Assembly (NCBI GenBank): GCA_965230795.1
Contig: OZ246020.1
Span: 4,154,001 to 4,218,000 of the forward strand
Direction of reading: 5' to 3'
DNA length: 64,000 bases
From: PZPK01 sp965230795
Lineage (GTDB): Bacteria > Pseudomonadota > Gammaproteobacteria > Pseudomonadales > Oleiphilaceae
Part shown: one piece after another, positions 35,289 through 43,691 of the stretch
Position numbering within the stretch: the first letter of the stretch is position 1
Layout of the letters: the number at the start of each line of letters is the position of its first letter
The notes under the pieces: model-generated
Databases searched by the model: none
The model's input: the letters and a program-made list of their open reading frames with translations, nothing else
Told to the model about the DNA's origin: nothing
Program-made: the position numbers and the translations under genes

Positions 35289-35816
35289 CTACCAACTGTC
35301 CGCGTTCGCTGCCCCACGCACGTCACCGGGAGCAGCAACGATCGGGCAATTGACCACAACCGTGGTCCTTACCAGATTCACCTTTCCGGCTTCTTCGGCA
35401 GCCAGAACAGCTTCTTCTGAACGTAGTTCTTCTACGTTAAATCCAGGCTTCCAGTTTACTTCATACATTAACCAAAGCGGGCTATAGCTTTTATCTTCGC
35501 TATCAGGCCCCAACGGACGCGGTATGGAAGCAAATACGCTGCCCTGCTCTTTGCCGGGGAAGCCGTACACGCGCTCAAGAACCGATCGCATTCCGGGAGG
35601 TTTGGGATGAGGGGGGATCGCATCCTGCAGACGCGGAACGTAGTTAGCGTTCATCTGTCTCGCCATGCCTCGATCAGATACGTCGGTGGTGATGTACCAG
35701 ACCCTCTGGCCTTCGTACCATGCCTGGAAGGCGGGCAATACCGCTGAATTCGGTGCAATATCGTGGCTGGAACATGCCGTTAGCACGGCAGCAATTAAGA
35801 CCCAGGCGATTCTCAT
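35289..35816 (-). CDS. Hypothetical lipoprotein
   Basis: 175 residues from the ATG at 35816 (AAGGAGA 4 nt before). Lipobox LTACSS (MRIAWVLIAAVLTAC). The mature protein has the AWYEGQRVWYITTDVSDRGMARQMNANYVPRLQDAIPP region and a PLWLMYEVNWKPG segment. No name recalled with confidence; a periplasmic beta-rich domain is likely. It ends 10 bp from the convergent SutA-like gene. Upstream 36-200 bp before narL hold no gene. Confidence 0.75.
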   Translation of the reverse strand: MRIAWVLIAAVLTACSSHDIAPNSAVLPAFQAWYEGQRVWYITTDVSDRGMARQMNANYVPRLQDAIPPHPKPPGMRSVLERVYGFPGKEQGSVFASIPRPLGPDSEDKSYSPLWLMYEVNWKPGFNVEELRSEEAVLAAEEAGKVNLVRTTVVVNCPIVAAPGDVRGAANADSW

Positions 35817-36016
35817 CACTTTCTCCTTTTGCGAATTGGAATATTCCAAGCGGGGAAGAACCCAATGCAAAGCTATAAACTCAGCATGGTCTTGTCCAGT
35901 TTCGCTTGCTCAAAGGAGTTAGTGTCAGGGAAAAGTGAATGGTTCAATAACTCAAATAGTGCAATGCTGCCCAGGAACAACAGGCACATTCGCACAGAGC
36001 CGCAAAGGAGAAGCGC

Positions 36017-36661
36017 TCAGGGCTGCTGATTGACCATCCAGACTGCGGCTTCAACACGGGAGTTCAACCCCAGCTTCTTCAGCACATGTTTGACATGGAC
36101 TTTGACAGTACCATCGGAAATATCCAATTCGCGGGCGATGAGTTTATTGGACATACCTTTGGCAATCAGCTTGAGAATTTCATGCTCGCGACTGGTCAGT
36201 TTTGCCAACAGGTTACTTTTCTTGTTGCTGCCACCTCGAATAGCGCCCGCCAGAACATGGGTCAGCTTTTCACTGATAACCATCTTACCAAGAGCAGCTT
36301 CCTTTATTTTCTCCAGAATCTGTTCCGGATCCATATCCTTGAGCAAATAGCCGTCAGCACCATAGGAGATGGCGCACACCACGTCCTCGTCACTGTCGGA
36401 TACCGTTAGCATGATGATTCGCGAGCTGACTTCCGCCTGACGTAAAGCGCGCAGGGTTTCCAGTCCATCCATCCCCTGCATATTAAGATCAAGCACGATC
36501 AGATCCGGCTCAAATTCCTGAGCCAGACTCAAGGCTGTCTGACCGTCGCTGGCTTCGCCGACAACATCCAGATCATCTTCCAGGTCAATCAACTGCTTAA
36601 GCCCCTTGCGCAGAAGGGGGTGATCATCCACCAACAGAATGGTGGCCGGACTGCCGCTCAT
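36017..36661 (-). CDS. narL: Nitrate/nitrite response regulator NarL
   Basis: 214 residues. Receiver domain with phosphoacceptor Asp58 (EFEPDLIVLDLNMQGMDG) and a C-terminal LuxR/GerE HTH from about 150 (LTSREHEILKLIAKGMSNKLIARELDISDGTVKVHVKHVLKKLGLNSRVEAAVW), the NarL type. NarL, phosphorylated by NarX in nitrate, activates nar genes. It is divergent from narK; its cognate narX is on the same strand but 8.7 kb away. AGGAG ribosome site 8 nt before the ATG. Confidence 0.95.
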   Translation of the reverse strand: MSGSPATILLVDDHPLLRKGLKQLIDLEDDLDVVGEASDGQTALSLAQEFEPDLIVLDLNMQGMDGLETLRALRQAEVSSRIIMLTVSDSDEDVVCAISYGADGYLLKDMDPEQILEKIKEAALGKMVISEKLTHVLAGAIRGGSNKKSNLLAKLTSREHEILKLIAKGMSNKLIARELDISDGTVKVHVKHVLKKLGLNSRVEAAVWMVNQQP

Positions 36662-36757
36662 GTCGTTAATCTCCTGTTTACACCAGTGCGAGGCTTTTTT
36701 CTGCAGGGTAACTTACGCGCAAGAGGCCTGCCACCGCAATATTCCATTTCCCGTAAA

Positions 36758-36771
36758 TTGATCTGAATCAT
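36758..36771 (+). promoter_or_regulatory. FNR/Anr box
   Basis: TTGATCTGAATCAT: half-sites TTGAT and ATCAT separated by 4 bases, matching TTGAT-N4-ATCAA at 9 of 10 positions. 268 bp upstream of narK start. Confidence 0.7.
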
Positions 36772-36898
36772 GTTTGACAGGGCTTTTTACAAACGCCATA
36801 ACCCATTGAATTATATAGACATAACCCCTAGTAGGTAGATTTAAAACAAAACCTCACGACGCTTAATTCCCATCCCGAAAAGGCCTGAAGACACCTCC

Positions 36899-36914
36899 TA
36901 CTTATTTTTGGGTA
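36899..36914 (+). promoter_or_regulatory. NarL-type 7-2-7 inverted heptamer pair
   Basis: TACTTAT (a full consensus TACYYMT match), a TT spacer, then TTGGGTA, its inverted partner with one mismatch to AKRRGTA. The 7-2-7 spacing is the NarL/NarP preference. Confidence 0.6.
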
Positions 36915-37038
36915 GTTTGGGGGCGTGCGTTTCGATCTATCTGGCTACTCCCTAGGCTAAATTGTTCGTCCACCTGAGCTGCGCGCATAGTCTGTCCGAA
37001 CCAAGCCATTTTAGGTGTCAATGCACGGGAGAAGAGCT

Positions 37039-38697
37039 ATGGCGACAACACACACACAACAACTCGGTAAGGAGCCCCGCTCCGGCGCCGATATCCACGA
37101 GTGGGATCCGGAAAACGAACAATTCTGGGAAAGCCGTGGCAAACATATCGCAAACCGCAATCTATGGATTTCGATCCCGAGCTTGCTCTGCGGCTTTGCC
37201 GTTTGGCTATATTGGGGCATCATCACGGTCCAGATGCTGAACCTTGGTTTTCCTTTTGCCAAGTCCGAACTGTTTACTCTGATGGCCATCGCAGGTCTTA
37301 CCGGAGCGACACTGCGTATTCCCAGTAGTTTCTTCATCCGTATTGCCGGTGGCCGAAACACGATATTTTTTACTACCGCACTACTGATGCTACCGGCGTT
37401 GGGAACGGGTATTGTGCTGATGAACCAGAATACGCCGCTTTGGGTGTTCCAGATTCTGGCGCTGCTCTCCGGTTTCGGTGGCGGCAACTTCGCTTCTTCC
37501 ATGTCAAACATCAGCTTCTTCTTTCCCAAGAAGCAGCAGGGTTTGGCGCTCGGACTGAATGCAGGCCTGGGTAACTTTGGTGTCACCACCATGCAGATTC
37601 TGGTACCGCTGGTCATGACCTTTGGTCTCTTTGGTGCACTTGGTGGCGACTCCATGACGCTGCAAAACACCTCAGGTACCCTAATCGGCAAGATCCCTGC
37701 GGGTTCGGAAACCTACATCCAGAATGCAGGCTATGTCTGGTTGCTGTTTTTGATTCCTCTCGCTTTTGCCGGTTGGTTCGGGATGAATAATATCCGTACC
37801 AAAGACGTCTCTCCCGAGATCCCTGGCCCCATTGGCGCCTTTGCAATCATCAGCTTTATGCTGCTGATCGGTTTCATCACAGCGGCATTCGGACTGTGGC
37901 TGCTGCTGCCTGAATCAGCGAATGGTTCCGGCTTCGGCGTACCCAAGGAGATCGTCCTGCTGATCGTTATCGCTTCAACAGTATTCCTGCTGAAACAGAT
38001 CCCCGGTCAGACCAAGGGCATCCTGAAGCGTCAATATCAGATCTTCAACAACAAACACACTTGGGTAATGAGTGTCATCTACACCATGACCTTTGGTTCA
38101 TTCATCGGTTTTGCTGCCTCATTCCCGCTGTCAATCAAGGTTATCTTTGGCTACCAGCACCTGATGGTTGATGGCGTGATGACCCATAACACTGCGAACC
38201 CCAACGGCCCCAGCGCTCTGATGTATGCCTGGATGGGACCTTTCATCGGCGCTCTGATTCGTCCCGTCGGTGGCTGGATCTCTGATAAAGTTGGCGGCGC
38301 ATTGGTCACGCAGATCTGCTCGGTGGTGATGGTTGCGAGCGCGCTGGGTGTGGCCTACTACATGAAAGCGGCGTATGCCTCAGCCACTCCGGAAGAATAC
38401 TTTGTACCTTTCTTCGTACTCTTCCTGCTGCTGTTTGCCGCAACGGGTATTGGCAATGGCTCTACTTTCCGCACCATCGCCATGGTATTCCCCAAAGAGC
38501 AGGCGGGTCCGGTTCTGGGCTGGACATCAGCTGTCGCAGCATACGGCGCCTTCTACATTCCAAAAGTGCTGGGTGAGCAAATCAAGGCGACCACTCCTGA
38601 GGTGGCACTGATCGGTTTCGCCGTGTTCTACGCCACCTGCATATTGATCAACTGGTGGTTCTATCTGCGCAAAAGCGGAGAGTTCTACAATCCTTAA
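37039..38697 (+). CDS. narK: Nitrate/nitrite transporter NarK family
   Basis: 552 residues from the ATG at 37039 (GGGAGAAGAG just upstream; a start at 37015 would be longer and less well placed). MFS transporter with the nitrate signatures ALGLNAGLGNFGVTTMQ and ATGIGNGSTFRTIAMVFPKE. About 12-14 TM helices; longer than the E. coli NarK (463), with extra loops. Imports nitrate and/or exchanges nitrite for it. It is the only narK in the window, unlike Pseudomonas, which has narK1 and narK2. Followed by a terminator and then the GMC gene on the other strand. Confidence 0.93.
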   Translation: MATTHTQQLGKEPRSGADIHEWDPENEQFWESRGKHIANRNLWISIPSLLCGFAVWLYWGIITVQMLNLGFPFAKSELFTLMAIAGLTGATLRIPSSFFIRIAGGRNTIFFTTALLMLPALGTGIVLMNQNTPLWVFQILALLSGFGGGNFASSMSNISFFFPKKQQGLALGLNAGLGNFGVTTMQILVPLVMTFGLFGALGGDSMTLQNTSGTLIGKIPAGSETYIQNAGYVWLLFLIPLAFAGWFGMNNIRTKDVSPEIPGPIGAFAIISFMLLIGFITAAFGLWLLLPESANGSGFGVPKEIVLLIVIASTVFLLKQIPGQTKGILKRQYQIFNNKHTWVMSVIYTMTFGSFIGFAASFPLSIKVIFGYQHLMVDGVMTHNTANPNGPSALMYAWMGPFIGALIRPVGGWISDKVGGALVTQICSVVMVASALGVAYYMKAAYASATPEEYFVPFFVLFLLLFAATGIGNGSTFRTIAMVFPKEQAGPVLGWTSAVAAYGAFYIPKVLGEQIKATTPEVALIGFAVFYATCILINWWFYLRKSGEFYNP

Positions 38698-38737
38698 ATC
38701 CATATGGTGACTGTCTCCCCGTCAGTTGCATACGCTT

Positions 38738-38763
38738 AGCCCGCCTCCCGCGGGCTTTTTTTA
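38738..38763 (+). terminator. Rho-independent terminator of narK
   Basis: AGCCCGC, loop CTCCC, GCGGGCT, then TTTTTTTA. Strong 7-bp GC-rich stem 40 bp after the narK stop. Confidence 0.92.
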
Positions 38764-38789
38764 TGGTCAGGAAGACCTGTATGCCGCGT

Positions 38790-38873
38790 GCGCATGGATG
38801 CGCAAGAGCGGCGATGGTCAGGGATGTGCGGGCGCATGGATGCACACGAGCGGCAATGGTCAGGGATGTGCAA
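38790..38873. repeat. 42-bp tandem direct repeat
   Basis: Two copies at 38790-38831 and 38832-38873 of a unit beginning GCGCATGGATG, with about five differences, followed by a partial third start (GCATGGA). The GMC stop at 38860-38862 lies inside copy two, so the last residues of that enzyme come from repeat sequence. Confidence 0.85.
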
Positions 38874-40449
38874 GCATGGACTTGGGCGGAATCTTCGACA
38901 TGCAGAGCTCCGCCATTGCGGTGATAGTCAGGCTGGGATTGACCCCCACGTTGGCAGGAATCACAGACGCATCGACCACAAAGATATCGGGATATCCAAA
39001 GAGTCTGTGCTCCGAATCCACCACCCCGTCTTCGGCAGAGGCGCCGATCTTGCAACCACCGAGAATATGCGCAGTCATGGCGAGATTACCGACACTTTCA
39101 CCCAACATATTCAAGGCTTGACCATCGCTTTGTTCGGCAAGATGGCGCGCCGCCTCGTTCGCAGTTTTCAGATACGTTGGAGCCTTTTCCCCGGGGCCGC
39201 TCTGCGTCACCAGCCCTCTGCGCCAGGGCGCCCACCATCTGCGGCGCCATCTCAAGGCCATGGCATTGTCGATCACCTGCATCACCGTCAGCACGGTCGC
39301 TCTTCGATGCCAGTCCTTGCTGCGCCATACCTGCAAGATCTGTAGCGGGTGCCGAACGATAGCGGACAAGGCCCTTAGTGCCCGTTTCCATGGCACCTCT
39401 CCGTCCACCATCGGCCCCATGTAAAAGCGCATAAAGGACTGACTGGGCGGAATTCTATTCTGGGTAACATGAGTTCTGGCATCGGGATAAAAATCCGATG
39501 AAATGGTTGTACCGTGGGACAAATCAAGATTCCTGTTTCGACTCAGGGACGCAACGATCGCTTCACTGTTGGTCCTGACGGTGTCACCCAGTCGCGCAGA
39601 AATACCAGGCAAGGTCCGATAATGATCGCGACATTTGAATAACAGTTCCACAGTGCCGATAACGCCACCCGCGAGCACCACTTTTTTTGCCGTGAAGGTA
39701 CGATGCCGATGCACCAAGGAATAGGGGGAGTCAGTAGAAATTCGATATCCCCCCTCTGACAAGGGCTCAATAGATTCGACCCGGGTCTCGGGAATAATCT
39801 CCACACCCAGACGCTCGGCAAAGTACAAATAGTTCTTGTCGAGACTGTTCTTGGCTCCACGATAACACCCGCTAATGCAATGCCCGCAATGGTTGCAAGC
39901 GGTTCTGGGTGGTCCGGCACCGCCGAAGTAAGGGTCTGCAACCGTCTCAGCTTCCTCGCCAAAAAAGATGCCTTGAGGCACGGCCCGCCAGGTTTCACCC
40001 ACGCCCATGGATTCCGCTGTGCGCTTTAACTGCCAATCCATTTGAGACTGTTTCGGATTGGTGGCCACTCCCAGCATATTGCTGGCTGTGTCAAAGTGCG
40101 GGGCGAGCTCCTGCTTCCAGTCCGCGAGCTGCGACCATTCACTGCTACGGTAGAACGCATCTTTGGGTCGCAACAGCACAGCCGCATATACCAGACTTCC
40201 ACCTCCCACACCGATTCCGCGAATCAGCCCCAGGTGACGAAAGAAACGTTGCGAAAAATAACCTTTCAAACCCCATTGTGGTAACCAGGTAAATTCCAGC
40301 GCGCTGGTCGCCCCGCGACGCATACGTTCTGGCGAAACCCGCTGTCCCTGCTCCAGTACAGCAACCCGGTAACCTTTCTCAGCCAATCGCAAGGCCGACA
40401 CGCTGCCACCGAAGCCACTGCCGACAACGATGAAATCAAATTCATTCAT
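38860..40449 (-). CDS. GMC-family FAD oxidoreductase (cholesterol-oxidase-like)
   Basis: 529 residues. FAD-binding VVGSGFGGSVSALRLAEKGYRVAVLEQG, GVGGGSLVYAAVLLRP, and a C-terminal AHILGGCKIG...VVDASVIPANVGVNPSLTITAMAE, as in the cholesterol-oxidase group. A CxxCxxCxxxC motif (Cys185, 188, 191, 195: CNHCGHCISGC) within CNHCGHCISGCYRGAKNSLDKNYL is a known feature of these bacterial members and may bind iron-sulfur. It would oxidise an alcohol or steroid-like substrate; the exact one is unknown. The stop codon lies in a tandem repeat. Its start overlaps the stop of the partner gene upstream. Confidence 0.9.
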   Translation of the reverse strand: MNEFDFIVVGSGFGGSVSALRLAEKGYRVAVLEQGQRVSPERMRRGATSALEFTWLPQWGLKGYFSQRFFRHLGLIRGIGVGGGSLVYAAVLLRPKDAFYRSSEWSQLADWKQELAPHFDTASNMLGVATNPKQSQMDWQLKRTAESMGVGETWRAVPQGIFFGEEAETVADPYFGGAGPPRTACNHCGHCISGCYRGAKNSLDKNYLYFAERLGVEIIPETRVESIEPLSEGGYRISTDSPYSLVHRHRTFTAKKVVLAGGVIGTVELLFKCRDHYRTLPGISARLGDTVRTNSEAIVASLSRNRNLDLSHGTTISSDFYPDARTHVTQNRIPPSQSFMRFYMGPMVDGEVPWKRALRALSAIVRHPLQILQVWRSKDWHRRATVLTVMQVIDNAMALRWRRRWWAPWRRGLVTQSGPGEKAPTYLKTANEAARHLAEQSDGQALNMLGESVGNLAMTAHILGGCKIGASAEDGVVDSEHRLFGYPDIFVVDASVIPANVGVNPSLTITAMAELCMSKIPPKSMLAHP

Positions 40450-40940
40450 AGCATTTCTTTCAACAGAAAGGGCATGGGAAAACGGCGCAACAAGGGCAAA
40501 TCCACAAAGGTCAGCCCGAGTAAACAGTGGTCATTCAGGCGGCGTAACTCATCACGTAGACAGCGCAATCCCAGCGGTGCTCGCATGTCATACGTCAGGA
40601 CCAGACTGTTTTGTCGATCCAGACAGGACGGATCGAAACGGCGAACCATGGGTACTTTCTCAACGAGGGTATGCTGTCGGCGCAACAGGTTGTTTGCCTC
40701 ACCATTGCGACTAAAGACTTTCCCGACCCAACCCCTGAGACCACCCAGAGGAAGCAGCCTCGGAGCCAGTATTCTCAGCCACAAAGGTCCAATAAATATG
40801 GCTTCAAATCTCCCTGCCAGCCCCTGTTCGGGCGCGGGTAAAGTGCGGAATAGCTGCCAATAGTGCGCCAAAGACTGAGCCCTAAACGCTTTTTCCAGAT
40901 CACCCTGCCTGTCCGCCTGCTCCAGGTTTGTCACCGCCAC
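40446..40940 (-). CDS. Small protein coupled to the GMC oxidoreductase
   Basis: 164 residues starting at a GTG (40940, or the GTG at 40934, which has the better AAAGGGG spacing). Its stop overlaps the GMC start (ATGA), so the pair is translated together. Motifs: LAHYWQLFRTLPAPEQGLAGRFEAIFIGPLWLRILAP, and FDPSCLDRQNSLVLTYDMRAPLGLRCLRDELRRLNDHCLLGLTFVDL. I do not recognise a family; the coupling suggests a subunit, chaperone or substrate-binding partner of the oxidoreductase. Confidence 0.7.
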   Translation of the reverse strand: MAVTNLEQADRQGDLEKAFRAQSLAHYWQLFRTLPAPEQGLAGRFEAIFIGPLWLRILAPRLLPLGGLRGWVGKVFSRNGEANNLLRRQHTLVEKVPMVRRFDPSCLDRQNSLVLTYDMRAPLGLRCLRDELRRLNDHCLLGLTFVDLPLLRRFPMPFLLKEML

Positions 40941-41081
40941 CCCCTTTAATTGCTTTTGATTGAACGCTCATTCATTTAACCAGAATACGGCAAGCGACAT
41001 AACCTATCAAGCGCTTGGTTAATGGCCTTCACTACTGGGTACAGACCTACCCCAAATGAACCACGCTACCAAGCAATGCGA

Positions 41082-41095
41082 TTGACTCAGATCAA
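41082..41095 (+). promoter_or_regulatory. FNR/Anr box upstream of feoA
   Basis: TTGACTCAGATCAA, 9 of 10 matches to TTGAT-N4-ATCAA, centred at 41088.5. An AT-rich -10 candidate (TAAATA near 41119-41124) lies at the spacing expected for a class II FNR promoter. A weak Fur-like stretch, AAATTATCATTAGC, follows at 41129-41142. Confidence 0.7.
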
Positions 41096-41155
41096 CCCAC
41101 ACAAACGGTAATTATTTTTAAATAGGACAAATTATCATTAGCAAGGGAAATGGGT

Positions 41156-41401
41156 ATGACTCTGGATCAGGCTCTGCGACAAAAACCTTACCTCTTCGAA
41201 GGCCTGAAGCACTCTTCTGCCTCCGTTCAGCACCAGCTCCTGCACATGGGCCTGATTCCCGGAAGCAGCATCCAGGTGTTGTATCGAGCGCCGACGGGAA
41301 GCCCCCTGCAAGTTCGAGTTGGCGCGACAACTCTGAGCCTTCGTCGCGAGTTGGCCCAATGCATCACCATTCAAGAGCACACAAATGAGCACAGTCAGTG
41401 A
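41156..41401 (+). CDS. feoA: Ferrous iron transport accessory protein FeoA
   Basis: 81 residues from the ATG at 41156, which has AAGGGA 7 nt upstream; the ATG at 41150 is too close to it. SH3-like fold: MTLDQALRQKPYLFEGLKHSSASVQHQLLHMGLIPGSSIQVLYRAPTGSPLQVRVGATTLSLRRELAQCI. Supports FeoB function. The FeoB start lies inside its last codons. FNR box upstream. Confidence 0.94.
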   Translation: MTLDQALRQKPYLFEGLKHSSASVQHQLLHMGLIPGSSIQVLYRAPTGSPLQVRVGATTLSLRRELAQCITIQEHTNEHSQ

Positions 41402-43493
41402 AAACTATGCCCTGATCGGCGCCCCCAATTGCGGCAAAACCACACTATTCAACTTACTCACCGGTGCCCGGCAGGCCGTGGGAAACTGGCCAGGTGTCAC
41501 TGTGGAACGCAAGGAAGGCCGACTACCTCTTGCGGGACACAGCGCTCGCCTGATTGATCTTCCCGGGCTCTATTCCCTGTCGGCAGACGAAGACGGCATA
41601 GACCAACAGGTAGCCCGCCAATACCTGTCTCAAAACGATATCAAAGCAATCATCAATGTGGTCGATGCCACCCAGTTACAACGGCAACTCCTCCTCACAG
41701 CGCAACTACAGCAATTTAATTTACCGATCATTCTGGTGGTGAATATGCTGGATGTCGCTGAGCAGCAGCATCTGGCAGTTGATTTGAGCAGGCTCTCTGA
41801 AAATACGGGCATGCGGGTTGTGGGCCTATGTGCCGCCAAACAGACCGGCCTGAGCGAGCTCAAGCATGTACTCTCAGACATCAAGCAGGCGACGGCGATT
41901 CGTCACACTTCATCCGTCAGTCCGCTTGAACTCAGCGCAGGCTGGCTGAAAGGTGTCATCACCGCCCCGGAGCAGCCCGACAAAAGCCTTAGCGAACGCA
42001 TGGATCAATGGATTTTGCACCCACTTTTTGGCATACTGATCTTTCTGATCATGATGTATCTGATGTTCAGTGTTGCGATCAATCTGGGATCGGTTTTCAT
42101 AGACGCCTTCGACATCATCGCCGGCATGCTGTTTATCGACACACCCGGTTATGTCATGCAGACACTGAATGCACCGGTTTGGCTGACAAGCATCCTGACC
42201 GATGGTGTCGGTGGCGGGTTGCAAATGCTTGCGACCTTCATTCCGGTCATTGCCTTTCTTTACCTGGCGCTGTCATTGTTGGAGAGCAGTGGCTATATGG
42301 CGCGAGCGGCCTTTGTGGTGGACCGCCTGATGGCTGCCATCGGCCTGCCCGGCAAAGCCTTTGTGCCCCTGATCGTCGGTTTCGGCTGCAACGTTCCCGC
42401 CGTGATGGCAACACGCACCTTAAGTCACCGCCGGGATCGAATGGTGACAATTGCCATGGCACCCTTCATGTCCTGTGGCGCACGCCTGGCGGTGTATACA
42501 TTGTTTGCGGCGGCTGTATTTCACGAACACGGGCAGAATGTTGTGTTCGCGCTCTACCTGATTGGCATTCTTATGGCCATCCTCAGCGGCTGGATGTTCC
42601 GGCGATTCTTCCCCGACTCTGACAACAGTATCTCGGTGATGGAAATGCCGGCCTATCATCTTCCACGCTGGCGCAACATCGCCATGCAAACCTGGCATCG
42701 ACTGAGTACCTTCATCAAGCGTGCAGGAAAAACCATTGTTGTCATGTATGCCTTGCTCACGATTGTTGGATCTTACCAGCCCGGTGAGAACGACACTCAA
42801 AGCGAATCTTCTTTGATGGAGATGGCGGGAAAATCCATCACGCCCCTGTTTGCGCCAATGGGCATCAAAGAGGACAACTGGCCCGCCATCGTGGGGATAT
42901 TAACCGGCGTTTTCGCCAAGGAAGCGGTCGTCGGAACACTGGATGCACTGTATTCGAAACAACAAACCAGCGCTGAGTCCTCCGTCATACAGGCGCCCGA
43001 TTTTATTGAGAGTTCAAGCCTGGCTCTGGGGAGTATCCACGACAACCTGATAGCCCTGGGGGACAACCTGCTCGACCCTCTGGGTATTCAAATTAAAGAC
43101 TACGCCAGCCCAAGCCAGGCGTCCGAGGCCGTGGGGGTCGAGCAAAGCAGCCTCAACCAGATTGCAGCCCGCTTTGGCTCAACACTGGCCGCATTCAGCT
43201 ACCTCGTCTTCATCCTGCTGTATACGCCCTGCCTGGCAATGATCTCCACACTGATCCGTGAAGCTGGCGGTGCCTGGGCCTTGGTGATAGGCGCCTGGAC
43301 CACCATCCTTGCCTATAGTAGCGGCACACTGTGCTATCAGCTCGGCACCTACAGAGAACATCCGCTGCAGTCACTTGCCTGGCTCAGTGTGATTGCCGGT
43401 ATCCTCTGGCTGACACGAAACCTTTTGTACTTGCTCACGCAACGAGCCCAGACAAGCCAAGCGGGGCGCATCCCATTGATACAACTTTCCTGA
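41385..43493 (+). CDS. feoB: Ferrous iron permease FeoB
   Basis: 702 residues, somewhat short of E. coli FeoB (773). N-terminal G domain with P-loop GAPNCGKTT (12-20), DLPGLYSL, and NMLD guanine-specificity motif; then the transmembrane Gate regions with GFGCNVPAVMATRTL and CGARLAVYTLFA. It imports Fe2+ across the inner membrane. No FeoC was seen. The overlap with feoA (17 bp) indicates one operon, and FNR control fits Fe2+ being the available iron form without oxygen. Confidence 0.96.
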   Translation: MSTVSENYALIGAPNCGKTTLFNLLTGARQAVGNWPGVTVERKEGRLPLAGHSARLIDLPGLYSLSADEDGIDQQVARQYLSQNDIKAIINVVDATQLQRQLLLTAQLQQFNLPIILVVNMLDVAEQQHLAVDLSRLSENTGMRVVGLCAAKQTGLSELKHVLSDIKQATAIRHTSSVSPLELSAGWLKGVITAPEQPDKSLSERMDQWILHPLFGILIFLIMMYLMFSVAINLGSVFIDAFDIIAGMLFIDTPGYVMQTLNAPVWLTSILTDGVGGGLQMLATFIPVIAFLYLALSLLESSGYMARAAFVVDRLMAAIGLPGKAFVPLIVGFGCNVPAVMATRTLSHRRDRMVTIAMAPFMSCGARLAVYTLFAAAVFHEHGQNVVFALYLIGILMAILSGWMFRRFFPDSDNSISVMEMPAYHLPRWRNIAMQTWHRLSTFIKRAGKTIVVMYALLTIVGSYQPGENDTQSESSLMEMAGKSITPLFAPMGIKEDNWPAIVGILTGVFAKEAVVGTLDALYSKQQTSAESSVIQAPDFIESSSLALGSIHDNLIALGDNLLDPLGIQIKDYASPSQASEAVGVEQSSLNQIAARFGSTLAAFSYLVFILLYTPCLAMISTLIREAGGAWALVIGAWTTILAYSSGTLCYQLGTYREHPLQSLAWLSVIAGILWLTRNLLYLLTQRAQTSQAGRIPLIQLS

Positions 43494-43548
43494 TGCTGCG
43501 CTCAGCATATCCGCAGTGCCCGTTCCGGTAGCGCTGATCGGGCATAAA

Positions 43549-43564
43549 GGTGATGTGTATCACA
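43549..43564 (+). promoter_or_regulatory. CRP/Vfr-like site upstream of the acyltransferase
   Basis: GGTGATGTGTATCACA: TGTGA-N6-TCACA with one mismatch in the first half-site (GGTGA). 127 bp upstream of the next gene start at 43692. Confidence 0.5.
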
Positions 43565-43691
43565 AACAGAGACATAGGCCTGCTACCTGGCGCCAAAACC
43601 GACCGTTTATCGCCCAGCTATTTTCAATTGATGAGGACATCGCATAATCACCTGCATCATCAACCTTTGGCGAGTTCCCGGAGTAAACCTG

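Larger units (their letters stand above)
36662..37038. promoter_or_regulatory. narL-narK divergent regulatory region
   Basis: 377 bp with no ORF. It holds an FNR-type box at 36758-36771, a NarL-type 7-2-7 at 36899-36914, a single heptamer-like TACTCCC at 36946-36952 and a related AACCCCT/GTAGGTA pair near 36823-36837. The FNR box serves narK and perhaps narL. Confidence 0.6.

Noticed and set aside
41129..41147. Full Fur box upstream of feoA
   Set aside because: Only about 11 of 19 consensus matches; noted as a weak half-site only.
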